NCBI GenBank assembly: GCA_037113605.1
Contig: CM073730.1
Coordinates: forward strand, 92,531,082-92,595,081
Direction of reading: 5' to 3'
Source: Calophaca sinica
Lineage: Eukaryota; Streptophyta; Magnoliopsida; Fabales; Fabaceae
DNA: 64,000 bases
Below the pieces are notes generated by a model. It did no database searches. It was not told where the DNA came from and saw nothing but the letters and a program-made list of their open reading frames with translations. The translations under genes and the position numbers were made by a program. Shown here in pieces: positions 47,665 to 59,564 of this stretch (position 1 is its first letter; each line of letters starts with the position of its first letter).

Positions 47665-50600
47665 TTAGTCTTCATCCATGCCAGCAGGTTGCTCTCTCCT
47701 GCCGGGTCCCCCAGCAGGTTTTGCCATAATAATCTGAAAACAACAAAATACCATATCCATAAATTTGTGCATAGAAAAAAAATGAATCAAAATCTTGCAT
47801 CAAATTTCACAGATGTATACCCAACGTAAAAAAAAACCACGGTATGCATTACATAACAGTGATCATTCCCCAATCAATTGTATTTAGTAACAGGAAACAT
47901 TCATATCAACTAAGTAACTACAATACTTTATTTACATCAACTATTTTTTAAACACGGACACAATGTTTTCACTGATAATGTAAATTTCTTTATCCTGTTA
48001 AGTGTATAAAAATATTAATTCACAAGGCTTTAACAATTCTAGCACCCAATATGTTGGCCCAATTTTTTAAAAATGAGGAAGTGAGGCAACGAGAAATACG
48101 GCCTACTGCTGAAAATGGTCATATTGCCATTTGCCCTCTGTTCTGGGTATGGGAAACACAGATTCAGAGCTTGCAAAAGTGGGATCAAGGGGGATGCACT
48201 TCACCACCAAACCAAACAGGGGTCGTCTGTTGTCTTGGTTTTGGATTATAGAGGGGCACCTAACTGAGTTCTGGTGGCAACATGTTGTATTGCTGCTGAT
48301 TTTAAAGTAGCAATCATACTTTTTTTTTTTGGGCCAAAAGTGCCGCCCAAAACAGAGCATATGACCCAGGCAGAAGTTCTTGTGTTTCACGCATCACTCA
48401 GTCATTCTGCTTCAAGTTATGGGACCCGGTGGACACTCTTCACCTTGAAGACAAGGTGAAATTCGTTGGGGGCAGTATTGATAGGGCCGTGGGATAGGGA
48501 AACGGTTGGAAGGGAGGGGGGGCATAACAGAATGGGACAGGTGGCATTTGATGAGTGGAAAGATAGGAAACAATTTCTACATATTGGAGAGGTAGGGGTC
48601 TATGGGAGGCAGGCAAGATTTGGGTACTAATGGTAAGGCTTTAGCCTTGGTGAGACGGATTTCTTCATAGGAGGAGCAGTTTGGTATTTTCTCTTTTACG
48701 CTAATTCTATTTTCCTGTAAGGAGCACTGCGCTATTGTTTTTCTTCACCATTAATATCATCAAGTATATCAGAATTTCATCGTTGGAATTCGTTACTGTT
48801 CTGTTCTAAGTTTCACTTCGGATTTATCGGTTTTCTTGTACCTAACAAAGTACTTATTAAGGTGACAATTTGGAATCAACAAGGAACAATCAAATACTAT
48901 TTACTTCGAGTTGATTACCTGGTCCACCCGTAGTACAGTGCATGCAGCATCAGCAGCATATTTAAGAGCAAAGAACCTGAGCAGATAAAAACAATGATGA
49001 AACTTCATATAAAAAAAAAAATGATGAAACTTGTCTTCAAATGGTACGAGGTAAAACAATTATTTCAAATATATGCAATCAAAAGAAGACTCCACATTAA
49101 TCAAAGTGCCAATGATAATTGTATTCAAACTTATATATGACAAAGCTAGAGAAATCTATGCTTCCAAAAATGAAAAGCAAGGCCATTATTTTCTCACAGG
49201 TTTCCACCATGAAAAAGATGCATGCACTAGAAAGTTAGTTTACTTAGTCACATGGAGATCCCAAACATGCGTGGTTGTGACATCCTTACAAGCACCCCCT
49301 TCCAAATCAATGCCAACTTTAGTGTTTCCTGATGCATGTTCTGCGTACAGAGAAGATATAATTTCCATTGCATTTAGCCCAGCATTCTCAGCCAATGTTC
49401 TAGGAATCATTTCAAAACTTTCAGCAAATTTTGCTATAGCATACTGATCCAATCTGCAGAGCCATTGCAAATCTTTAGTACTTCCCATTCATGCCTCAAT
49501 TACCAAAGAAGCAATAAACAAATAAAATAAAATACTGAAACTTTGAGACGTAGTACCAATTTCCAAAGTAATAGCAAAAAATCCAAGCCCTATGTAAATA
49601 ATAGAATCCTCTAAATTGCAATCACGTTTTGATTTTAAAACATTTATGTTATCCTGACTCCTTTAATTCTTAACAACTCTAGTGAGAAAAGTTATTGACA
49701 CAACCTAATAAACTGCATCAGACAGAGTGTGATCAGATAAGAGTCACACCTGTGTGACAAAGCGAGAGATATGAGAAAAGATAAAATGAATCTTCTGACA
49801 ATATGTTGTTAGTAGCAAATCATCCAGAAGGGTAAGTAAAAATTGAAAGAAATGCATACACACAACAAACAAACACACTAGATTTCCATATACTCCCTCC
49901 GTCCTTCTATACATGACCCTTTTAACTAATTCACAGGAATTAAGAAAGTATGTTAATTTAGTTAGTTGCATTAAATTTGTTAACAATTTATATTATTCTT
50001 CCAAAATTACCCTTAAAATTATTGGGACTCATCATATCACTCTTTCCACCTAATTAATTATCCACCTAATTAATTTGTGTTGGGACTCATCACCACACAT
50101 TTTTCTCCAATCCTCACAAGAGAGAGATGATGAAGTGATTATAGGTATTTTAGTAAAAAACTAATTAAGGCAAGACATAAATTTGAGAGAGTTTTACAAA
50201 AAGGGACAAGCAAATTTCTCAAAAGGTTCCCACATAAAGGGAAGGAGGGAGTATAATTAGAAGAGAAATCACTTCATCCAAACAATGAATGAAAGAGGTA
50301 TGCGTAAACACATCGATGTGTCCCCAAGAAAACAAAGGTCATTTGTATTGAAAAATGAAAACTCAAGGGAAATACAAAGTACCCTGTCTCCATGAAAGAA
50401 AAATCTTTCACCCTCTTAGCTAACTCAATTTCAGTTGCTGCAGCTCCAGGTACAATACGGCTATCCCTGCACATGGCCTGACAAAGAGTTGCATAGAAAA
50501 AGACAAATCAGTATTATTTCTAAAAGCGAAATTCCTTCAAAAGGTATAATCCAAACAGATGTAGTAACAATCTGTATGTTTGCAGAGGCCATATTTTAAC

Positions 50601-53600
50601 AAGTTTATTTTCAAGGGAAGGGTGGATAGGGTACAATCAACTTGTTAAAACATGAAACATCAGAAATTACCTTGTAAGTGTTCACTCCATCATCAACTGC
50701 TCTTTCAAGATCATCTAGTACGCTATCAGTACTTCCTCTTAAGACAACAGTGGATACAGAATTTCCACCTTCTTCATTTTTAACAATGGTCACCTGCATC
50801 ATTATACAAAATTGAAGAGGGAAAATCATATGCCATGTGTAAAAATGAGGAAAATACTAAAGTAGTAAAGCATACAAGGAAATGAACTTGCTCTCTCTCT
50901 CTCTATACACACAAACACAAATAAGCAATGAACCAAGAATATAACAGAACCCAAACAATCACTTTAACATACCGTGACACCACCAATTTCCTCAACTGAA
51001 ATAGAATCAACATATCCAAGATCATCTGGGTTTGGTTGACTAAGCTTAAGCTGTTGCAAGGAAACAAGACAGATTAGAAGGTAAGAAAAGATTCTTCATG
51101 AAGCGAAAGAAACAAAACACACCATAGCAACAGCACCAGTTGTACGGCAAAATCGACGTAGTTCAAACTTTGAACTGATTTTCAGAACCATAAGCCTACA
51201 AGCAGGAATTTTGAGTTAGAAAACCATATGGCTCATAGCCTGACTTCAAATTGATAGTGACAATTTTATTAAATAATTCTTTGACGGATGACAGCATGAC
51301 GCGATTGAAAAGCACCAAATGAGGAGATAAGAATTCACACACTTGTAACGCTCACAAAAATGCAAAGCCATCTCTCCTACTGCCCCTCCACTTGCAACCA
51401 CTTTGGCACCAGAATCAGCTACTGCCTTGATGAGCTCCTCTACTTTAGCCTCTTCAGTTTTTGAATAATTTTCTAGCTATAGAAAACAAAATAAATTCAA
51501 AAACAAAAGCATTAAGCACAGAAGTCGCCATACTAATTTAAAAAACATAAATAAATCCTCCATGAACTATGAAAGGAAAATTTTGGTCCATCAGATCATA
51601 ACAGCATCAGTAATGAATAAAATAATTGAGTTACTTACAAGGAAGCAACAGTTGAAAATTAAACCAAAAGTTGCTCCCATAGTGTGTTACAGGTCTAAAT
51701 TTAAATATTAAAAATAATTTCCGAACAAAAGCTCTAGAAACAAATCACTGTGTGCAATAGTTAGGCACAACACAAACAGGTGAAGGCTTATATTGGCATA
51801 AATAAAGGAACAATCTTAAACAAAATAAAAGTAGAATATTGACAATTTGTACACACAACAGTAGAATACTGCTCTTAAACAAAATAAGAATTTTGCTTAC
51901 ATGCAAATACAAAGCTGATTCTGTCTTAAAGCTGAAACATGGCAAAACCATGACATCTATACCATGACAATTGACCAAGGCATTTCAATACTTGGAAGAA
52001 TATATATAAGAAATAAAGCATTTCCATACAAAAAACATAACATCTATACTGAACATGGAAACTAAAGCAACCTCGTCACCTGCTAAGAACTACAAGACAA
52101 CAAGGACACGACCCAAAGCAATACCTTACATAAACCATTCCCACATTTTGGTGGGAATAAACTTTGTGAGCTAAACAATGACACAATAGTTTAGGACCAA
52201 CATTAGTTTTAATAGCAATTGCACCCTACCACAAAATCCGTTTTCAACTGTCTTTTTACAGAGAGAGGGAAATGGACCTCTAGCTTGTTCTAGACAAAAA
52301 TGAATTCATACAATACTTGGACAAATAAATAAATAAATAATATTACAGTCCAATAAAACAGGGGGAGGGGGGGATAGTAACCAAAATTATAGTCATTTTG
52401 ATATACCTGATCAGCTGTATGTATGAGGACAGTTCCTTTAGTTTCAGTTGCAGATGTATCAACACCACCAGCAAACACAGCGACCTAAAACAGCATTGAC
52501 AAAAACCTCAGTACTAGATAGTATGAAGATCTGTCAATAGCATATCATAGTGAGGAAAATTTCTTATCAAATGAAATGAAAATAGCAGCAGACCATGCTC
52601 CTTGCTGATAGGAAATTATACAAAATAAAAATTCAACCAAAAACAAGAGAGAACAAATGACTCTTCTTTAATTACTTCAGCATAACAGCTAATTACAAAA
52701 TGTAAACATGTAAGACACAACAATTAGTTCGGTATAAAAAGTATGAAAAATGAGTAGGATACATGTCAAAACCAAGCACTCCTTCCTTTTTTTACATCCT
52801 CCCTTGCACAGGTGGTATGTACTCCTCGGAAATAATGAACCAAGATGAAATCATATACAAATTAAAGTCTTAAATAAATAATAACAATGATGATGATGCT
52901 GATGTATTATAGTGATAGTAAATGCTTCTTAAGGGCCTAAAACTCATCTTTAAAAAAAAATGCTGTCAGAAATTCAGGTTAGATAGCCAATCTATAATAC
53001 TGGAAGCACCCATCTATAATATTGGAATTTGGAAGCAATCACAAACTGTAGTGAGCTCAACAATAACATCCACGCATCAATTTTAGAAAATGGCAGTATA
53101 TCAACAATCCTGATTCTGTTTTCTCATGAAGAAACAACCCAAAATATGACACTCTAACTCATTCTATCAGTTGTTTCATCTTCTAGACTTTGCTCCTTTT
53201 AACATTGTCAAGCCCTTTATTTATCATTTGTTTATAATCATGCATCATTAGACGGGACAATGTGTGTTAGGAAAATAAAATAGATTAAAACTAAAAGTAC
53301 AACCTTGATACTAGTCAAAACATAGGCAACACTAAATATATAATCATCCAGTATAATAAAAATGACAACATCGTGAAGAATCTCAAGAAATAAATAATAT
53401 TGTAGACTCTCCAATAAAAACCCAAAAGTCCCACATATATAGAAAGCTAACCTTTGCCTTTTCAATTCTCTTAATACTACCAACAGCATCATTTTTCAAA
53501 ACCATTCCACGGACAACTGTACTGTTACGCAAGCCTCCTCCCAAGAGCTTTGCAACACGAACATTGTCCACATTGAAGTTTACAGGGTTTTTTGGACACA

Positions 53601-54957
53601 CTTGGATGCATGCCTACATTTTCCAAACAAAGGTCAGAATGTCAAGTGCTGCATTAACAAAGTACGTTATCATAGTAAAACCAGGTAATCATAATATACT
53701 CACATCAGCAACAAGGGAGCATATGATATCTTCTTGACCAAATTGCTTGCTAGCAACAGCAGCTTTCATTCGAGAAATAACTTGCTCCTTATCACGGACA
53801 TCCATATTCTCCGAACCTTTCTCCACAAGTTCGTCCAATATTTCAATGGTCTGAAACACGATAAGGACTTAGGGGGAGAAAGCGAGAGAGAGTATGGCAA
53901 TTAAAGATGAATCACTAAAGTATGTTTGTGTAGAGGAGTTTGTAAGGGACTGAGAAAGGAAGCTTAAGTTTTCATTCTGCTTAAACATTCTCCTTATTTG
54001 AGATCTTTTGTTCAAATTTCAAAATTGAAAGGATTTAACAAAGAGATTATCAGGCAATCTTTCAATAACCCCTTATTTAATTTTATTAATTAACATTTCA
54101 TAATTTTCTCAATTTAAAAACGGAAAGTTGACCATTTCTTTCTCAATTTTATTGCCATTTCATAAATTCCATTGTTTGAATATTTTTTTGATAGAATGGC
54201 AACAAAGCAAAGAGGCTGAAAAAGCGTAGTGTTAGATAGAATGTTATGTATGGGCCATAATGTTTCATTTCATTCCATTCTATCCTATTTTAAACAATCC
54301 AAATGACGAAACCTAATATCATTCATTCCATAGCGTCCACATTCTATCAGTCAAAACATAACCTGAGGCTCTCTCTGACAAACAAACCTTATTAATGGCT
54401 TTGGTATATCCACTGATGATCTCACTGGGATGCAAACCCATCCTGATAAGCTCCTCCGCACCATGCAGTAACTCGCCCGCAAACGAAATAGTTAAATTCG
54501 CCCCATCCCCAATCTCCTCTTGTTGAGCCTTCCCAGCCAAAACCAAAATCTTAGCAGCAGGATGCTGAACCTCAAGCTCGTTCACAATCGTCGCCGCATC
54601 ATTCGTGACAAAAAGCTTGTCCAAATGATTTATAACCATCTTATTCATCCCTGATCAAATGACAAAAAGACATTAGATCACCAACAACTTCTAAATCTAC
54701 TGAGACCAGTTTATTTTTATTTGTTTTTTTTTCATTTTATTTTGAAGTAGAAATGCAGAGAAAAATAACATTATTATTATAAAGGGAGAATGTAATGTAA
54801 TGTTACCATTGGGACCGAGGGAAGTTCGGGTGATAGTGGAAAGTTGCTTGCAGGCGTCGATGTTTTTGAGAACGGCTTCGTCGAGACCGGAGAGGTGTTT
54901 GTGTCCCTCCTTCAGCATCGATTGCATCCCATACGGCTGAATGTTGAAACCCACCAT
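47665..54957 (-). CDS. CCT8: T-complex protein 1 subunit theta (CCT-theta, CCT8), complete, 13 coding exons
   Basis: One of the eight subunits of the cytosolic chaperonin CCT/TRiC, which folds actin, tubulin and other proteins with ATP. Coding exons, in gene order: 54807-54957, 54388-54650, 53704-53850, 53452-53613, 52407-52484, 51343-51476, 51123-51195, 50973-51050, 50671-50793, 50383-50477, 49244-49453, 48919-48976, 47665-47733. All junctions are GT/AG, phases agree, and the total is 1641 nt (546 residues plus stop), close to the 549 of Arabidopsis CCT8. Start MVGFNIQPYGMQSMLKEG. ATP-site motifs are near residue 47 (SLGPNGMNKMV), 66 (TNDAATIV) and 97 (IGDGANLTI), with VLRGST and GAAATEIELA later. 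The GDGAN form (not GDGTT) is normal for theta. Introns hold a MITE and a Reina fragment; exons are clean. It reads as functional. Confidence 0.97.
48340..48847 (+). mobile_element. Reina-type 3' fragment and LTR in CCT8 intron 12
   Basis: Just before the LTR the plus strand encodes LHLEDKVKFVGGS, the tail that follows the chromodomain in Reina-type pol, and a purine-rich tract. The LTR-like block (48479-48847, about 369 bp) starts TGATAGGGCC and ends CTAACA. Its orientation is opposite to CCT8. The left border is approximate. It is a different copy from the element at 38470-46482. Confidence 0.6.
49893..50251. mobile_element. Stowaway-type MITE in CCT8 intron 10
   Basis: Ends CTCCCTCCGTCC and GAAGGAGGGAG with TA at both borders (49891-49892 and 50252-50253). 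359 bp, wholly within the intron between exons 10 and 11. Confidence 0.85.
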
Positions 54958-55041
54958 GTTTGTTCAGAGTGGCTGCAACCTGTGAGTGTGCGTGTGACTG
55001 TGAGTGGGAGAAGTTAAAAAACAAACCCTGTGTATGTGTAT

Positions 55042-55051
55042 CCCTAAACCC
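55042..55051. promoter_or_regulatory. Telo-box-like motif upstream of CCT8
   Basis: CCCTAAACCC lies about 90 bp upstream of the CCT8 start codon. Such telomere-like boxes are common in promoters of translation and growth-related plant genes; function here is inference. Confidence 0.45.
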
Positions 55052-55635
55052 ACGAAATGGTTGAGGCGTTGAGCACTAGCGCCTTCTTTAGCTTCAAAGA
55101 GAGGACTCGGAGAGCCCTAGAAAGTTCGGACTTCGGAGCAAAGGTGAAAAGTTATTGAACTTTTTTTTTTTAATTAAAGAGAAGTTATTGATTAATTATT
55201 TCAGCTTATTATTTGAATACAAAAATATATCAAATTAAGGCTTAATGAACTTTTTATTTTTATTCCTATATAAAATTCGTGATTTTTTTTTGGCTCCTTT
55301 TAAAATTATTCTATTGTTACTATCCTCATAAGTTTTTTGTGTCTTTTGGTTCTCGTTGTTAGCCCAAGACTATTAACTATTGAGGTGGTTACTAGATGGC
55401 CACATCATCGTGATTACGTGGCATCATCAACACATGTGGCAACCGTATCATTTTTTCCTACATGACATGTCACCTCAAACCCTAATCTCCTCTTCCTCTT
55501 TCCCTTTTCTCTTCCGGCCACCCCCACCACCACCTTCCCCTTCTAGCCACCACCGCCAAATCAACCCCCACCCCCTTCCCTGTAAAATGAAATATCACAA
55601 GAAAAAACCCTATAGTCGCATGTTAATAAAAAAAA
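55052..55635. other. CCT8 upstream region, no other gene
   Basis: Presumed CCT8 promoter and 5' UTR at the left end, then AT-rich spacer, with a C-rich simple stretch at about 55515-55575. Confidence 0.6.
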
Positions 55636-55961
55636 AGCTAAATTACAAAATTGGTCTTCTATGTTTATTTTAGGTTTTAATTTGGTCCTCTATGTTTTAT
55701 TTGTTTCGTTTTAGTCCCTTACGTTTTAAAAGTTACAACAGGTTGGTCCTTTCCGTCACTAAAAGCCAATTGTCCGTAGCTAAAAGCCAAATAACATTTT
55801 GGAAAATAGACTTCTAGCTACGGACAATTGACTTTTAGTGACGAAAAGGACCAAATTGAACACTAAAATAAAACGTAGAGGACCAAAACAAAACAAATAA
55901 AACGTAGAGGACCAAATTGAAACCTTAAATAAACTTAGAGGACCAATTTTGTAATTTAGCC
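55636..55961. mobile_element. Foldback Mutator-type MITE
   Basis: About 326 bp that is almost entirely palindromic: (A/G)GCTAAATTACAAAATTGG at the left pairs with its inverse at the right, and the internal arms (GGTCCTCTA / TAGAGGACC, AATTGTCCGTAGCTA / TAGCTACGGACAATT) continue the pairing. Flanks TAAAAAAAA (55627-55635) and TAAAAGAAA (55962-55970) agree at 8 of 9, the Mutator duplication length. Non-coding. Confidence 0.8.
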
Positions 55962-55970
55962 TAAAAGAAA

Positions 55971-56761
55971 CCAAGCATGAAAGGGGAAAAAAAACTTATG
56001 ACATACCTTCGATGCAAGAAAATGTTCGTAGAAGAAAACCAGAAAGCCTAATGTCATTCCTTAAACCCAAGAACATAAAGAAATCCCATAAAATAGAAAA
56101 TTTCAAACTTCGAAGAAATCACGAAATGGAAGTCAATAAAAAAATTCAAACTTTGGCATCTATCAAAGAGGGGAAAAAAGAGTGAGAAATAATGTAGTAA
56201 CAAGTTTGATCCGACTTGGGGTTTTCATAGTGCTCCTCTCCTATCAACAACTATGCATACCATCGAGACCAAAAAATAGAAGCGGCTCCGTCTTCCCATC
56301 ATTATGGCTCTGAATGAGCAAGTCCCGAAGCTTTCATTGTTTCAACAATAACCTATCAAGCTACTTCTTTTGCACAGTCAACAGAAAGAATAAGAGAAAG
56401 GGAGAAGAAAGATTAGTAAAGAGAGAGAGAGAGACCAAGAGATATGTCATGCATACATGTGAGATTTGGTGTGGTAAATTAGTGCCATGTATTCCTACTG
56501 AGGCGGACATCTGCTAGCCACCTTAATAGTTAATAGTCTCCGGCTAATGTCGAAGACTAAAAGGCGAAGAAAAAAAATTATGAGGACCAAAACAATAAAA
56601 GAGGGATCACAAAAAAAAATCACAAAATTCGTAGGAATCAAAAAGTTCTTTAAGCCTCAAAGTAAAGATAAACTGAGTGGCAAACCACAGTTCGAATTCC
56701 CACTGATAGAGGTGTTCACATTTAGTGTCCGACCGTGCCTCGAACAGAGAAGAACATAAAA
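55971..56761. other. Spacer upstream of the polygalacturonase pseudogene
   Basis: No gene recognised; AG-rich simple sequence at about 56380-56450. Confidence 0.5.
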
Positions 56762-57947
56762 ATGGGTGCAAAATATTTGTTTGTGTTATGCTTACTTATT
56801 TGGATTGCAAAAGCACAAGTTCAAGTCAAGATTTTCAATGTGAAGGACTATGGTGCAATTGCAAATGCCAAGACAGATAACCGTGTGGCACTTTTGAAAG
56901 CATGGAATGATACATGCAAATGGAACGGAAAGTCAACTATTTAGATCCCTGAAGGAACCTACCTACTCAACCAAGTCATATTTAGTGGTCCATGCAATGG
57001 TTGGACAAACTTTAAAATAAATGGGGTTTTGAAGGCTCCAATTGGTCTATCTTCATATACCACTACTGATAACTGGATAAATTTTAGATATGTAAACTAA
57101 TTGATTGTGGGTGGTGGTGGCACATTGGATGGTCAAGGATCTTCTACTTGGGCACACAATGACTGTGAAAAAAATCCAAATTGTCACCCTCTCTCTATAA
57201 CAATGAATTTGACTTCATCACTAATGATTATGTCCATCACTTGCATTCTATTGATAGCAAACAAGGCCATTTTGTGATATATGGGTGTGAGAACATGACA
57301 TTCACAAAGCTAAGAATATCAGCCCCTTATGATATCCCCAACACAGATGGTATCAAAATAGGGAAAGCAAATAGGATAAATATCACAAGTGTGAACATTG
57401 GCACTGGTGATGACTGCATTGCTATTATCTCTAGTGCTAGGAATACTCAGATTTTAAATGTTTATTGTGGTCCTGGTCATGGAATTAGTGTTGGAAGCAT
57501 GGTAAATATGATGGGGAAGAAGATGTCCAAGACATAGTTGTGAAGAATTGCACATTTAATGGTACACTTAATGGTGTTAGAATCAAAACATGGCCTACTC
57601 AATTGAGCAAAACTTTGAAGGCTTCTAATTTTGTCTATGAAGATATTGTGATGAATAATGTGGTTTATCCTATTATTATTGATCAATAATATTTTCCAAA
57701 TCCTCCTTGCAACAATAAGCTGTCTTCAAGCGTACAAATAAGTGATGTGACGTATAGAAATATCAGAGGAAGTGGCAATACAGAAGTTGGAGTAAATTTC
57801 AATTGTAGTGAAAATAAGCCACGCCAAAATATTAGAGTGGATAACATAGATTTGAGGCGTTATGGTGGTAAAGGAAGGCTAAGCAATCGGTGTTCCCATG
57901 TTAATGGTGCTTCTTATGGCAAACAAAATCCTCCATCCTGCTTATAG
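56762..57947 (+). pseudogene. Exopolygalacturonase (GH28), pollen type, broken
   Basis: Begins with a signal peptide-like MGAKYLFVLCLLIWIAKA, then the exoPG start VKIFNVKDYGAIANAK and VGGGGTLDGQG. All GH28 catalytic motifs remain: NTDGI, GTGDDCI, GPGHGISVGS and RIKTW. The enzyme would remove galacturonic acid from pectin in the cell wall. Lesions are TAG at 56942, TAA at 57098, a frameshift near 57220-57250, a second after SVGS near 57500, and TAA at 57687. The coding order is continuous without introns, unlike most exoPG genes, so a processed or retroposed origin is possible but unproven. The C-terminus ends QNPPSCL. Confidence 0.9.
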
Positions 57948-58500
57948 TGCACCTATTTTATTGGGGGTTAAAATCTCTTCTTTCCTTGGTATTTATGGTT
58001 ATATCGTGTATTTTTAAATGAGGATAATATTTACATTTAAAGTATGTCAGTGATTTTCCTCAAAAAAAAAAAGTATGTTGGTGATGATATAAAAATGTGC
58101 CCTATTTTCTTGGTGAAAAAAAATTTGTATGCCAAGAAAAACTAATGTGGATGAAAATATGATAAGTTGTTTGTGAATATGTGTTGAATTTAATGGCTAT
58201 ACAGTGCCAGTATAAAAAAGTTTTATACATGCATTCAATCATATCTCACCATGTAGATATTTGTGGAGATGTTTTAGAGAATAGTACAATAAAGTGACAT
58301 CATAGTGAAATGCGATTGGAAGTATGTGTAAAACTTTTTTATACTATTAGTGCATAGTCATTAAACTCATGTTTTATCCAACTCATTTGTGAATATTAAC
58401 TCAAATAACTCGCATACAAGTTTAATGACTTGCAAATAAATTACATATGTAAGTATTGTTTAACAAATTGCAATTTTATTTATTACAATTTGTTCAGGTA
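57948..58500. other. AT-rich spacer, no gene seen
   Basis: Contains two short inverted segments (AAAACTTTTTTATACT and its inverse near 58215 and 58330) bounding about 140 bp, possibly a small MITE, with no clear target duplication. Confidence 0.35.
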
Positions 58501-58779
58501 TGAACTTATAGATGATGATATGACAAGAGGTTTAAAGAGGTTGAAGATGATGGATTGCTGGTGGGCTAGTTCTCAGTGGTTGACGGCGGCAACATGTTGA
58601 TCTCTAGAGACAAGATGGTAGCCACTTGCAAGGACTTTGACGCTCAAGTAAGTGCTTATATGATATCAGTGAGTCTAGAGAATGAGAACGTACCTGAATT
58701 CCAAATGAAATCTAATATATATATAGATATGGCCATACTGATAAGGTTGGAGGTGGTTACTTGTTATTGTCGTTGAGAT

Positions 58780-59564
58780 ATGATCGGTAATGTCATTACA
58801 AGATCTTATTTGATAGTTATGGCCACGACAGAGCCTTATCCAAGTGTTTGTAGTCTGTGAATCTCGGAATAATGCCTTTGGGCCTTGCTCAATGCTTTCG
58901 GTCTACTAGGCCAAGTACCTGAGATAATAGTCCAGAACAATTTCCCCCAAGTTGATTGTGTAGAGATCATGCACAATCGACTTATAATGGCCTGATAACG
59001 TGTGTCGTCACGTGGTTGACTCAGTCAATGCCAGAAATGTCGATGAGCTGAATCATTTCTTTTTGGTTAGTGTTAAACCCTAATAATCATTAATCGGCCT
59101 TAAGGGTTCAAGTGCCCATGACCTCTAAGTGACTTGTGTTAGTAACGGTCACGTCACACCCAACAAATAAATAGGCGGCTGTCGATGGAGTGTTCTCTAC
59201 TTGCTCCGTAAGTTTCCTTACTTCGCATTAGCGATTTCATCGCCTTTGAAGCTCAAGTTCTCCTTTTTCGTCAGCCATTTCCACAGCTCAGCTTTAAAAC
59301 CAAGATATTTGTCATTTCTGACTTTGTTTGTTTTAGCCATGGGGTTCACAGGGTGGCTCTGACTATCAAAAGGAAAAGTTAGTGGTTTTGACCTAAGACT
59401 CTTAGGCTCATCTTCCTTTAAGCCTAAGAGTCTTAGGTCGTGTTATAGGTTAGTTCCCCCCCCAAGTAGTCTCCAATGGCAAGTGGAATTGTTGTGAGGG
59501 CAATGCCCATTAGTTATGCCCATACGTCGCTAAGAGAAGATTTCATCGACGCTCAAGTGGTGGA
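58780..59564 (+). mobile_element. Decayed transposon 5' region: promoter-like segment and ORF start
   Basis: A TATA-like AAATAAATAGG near 59165 is followed by a leader and an ATG at 59339 with early stops. Near the end, an open frame (MPISYAHTSLREDFIDAQVV) runs straight up to the solo LTR at 59565 and continues in frame beyond it (VIARL), so the LTR landed within an element ORF. Family inferred from the downstream block. Confidence 0.5.

Noticed and set aside
58576..58776. 66-codon plus-strand ORF starting MVDGGNMLISRDK
   Set aside because: No recognised domain; short and in a region of decayed element sequence.
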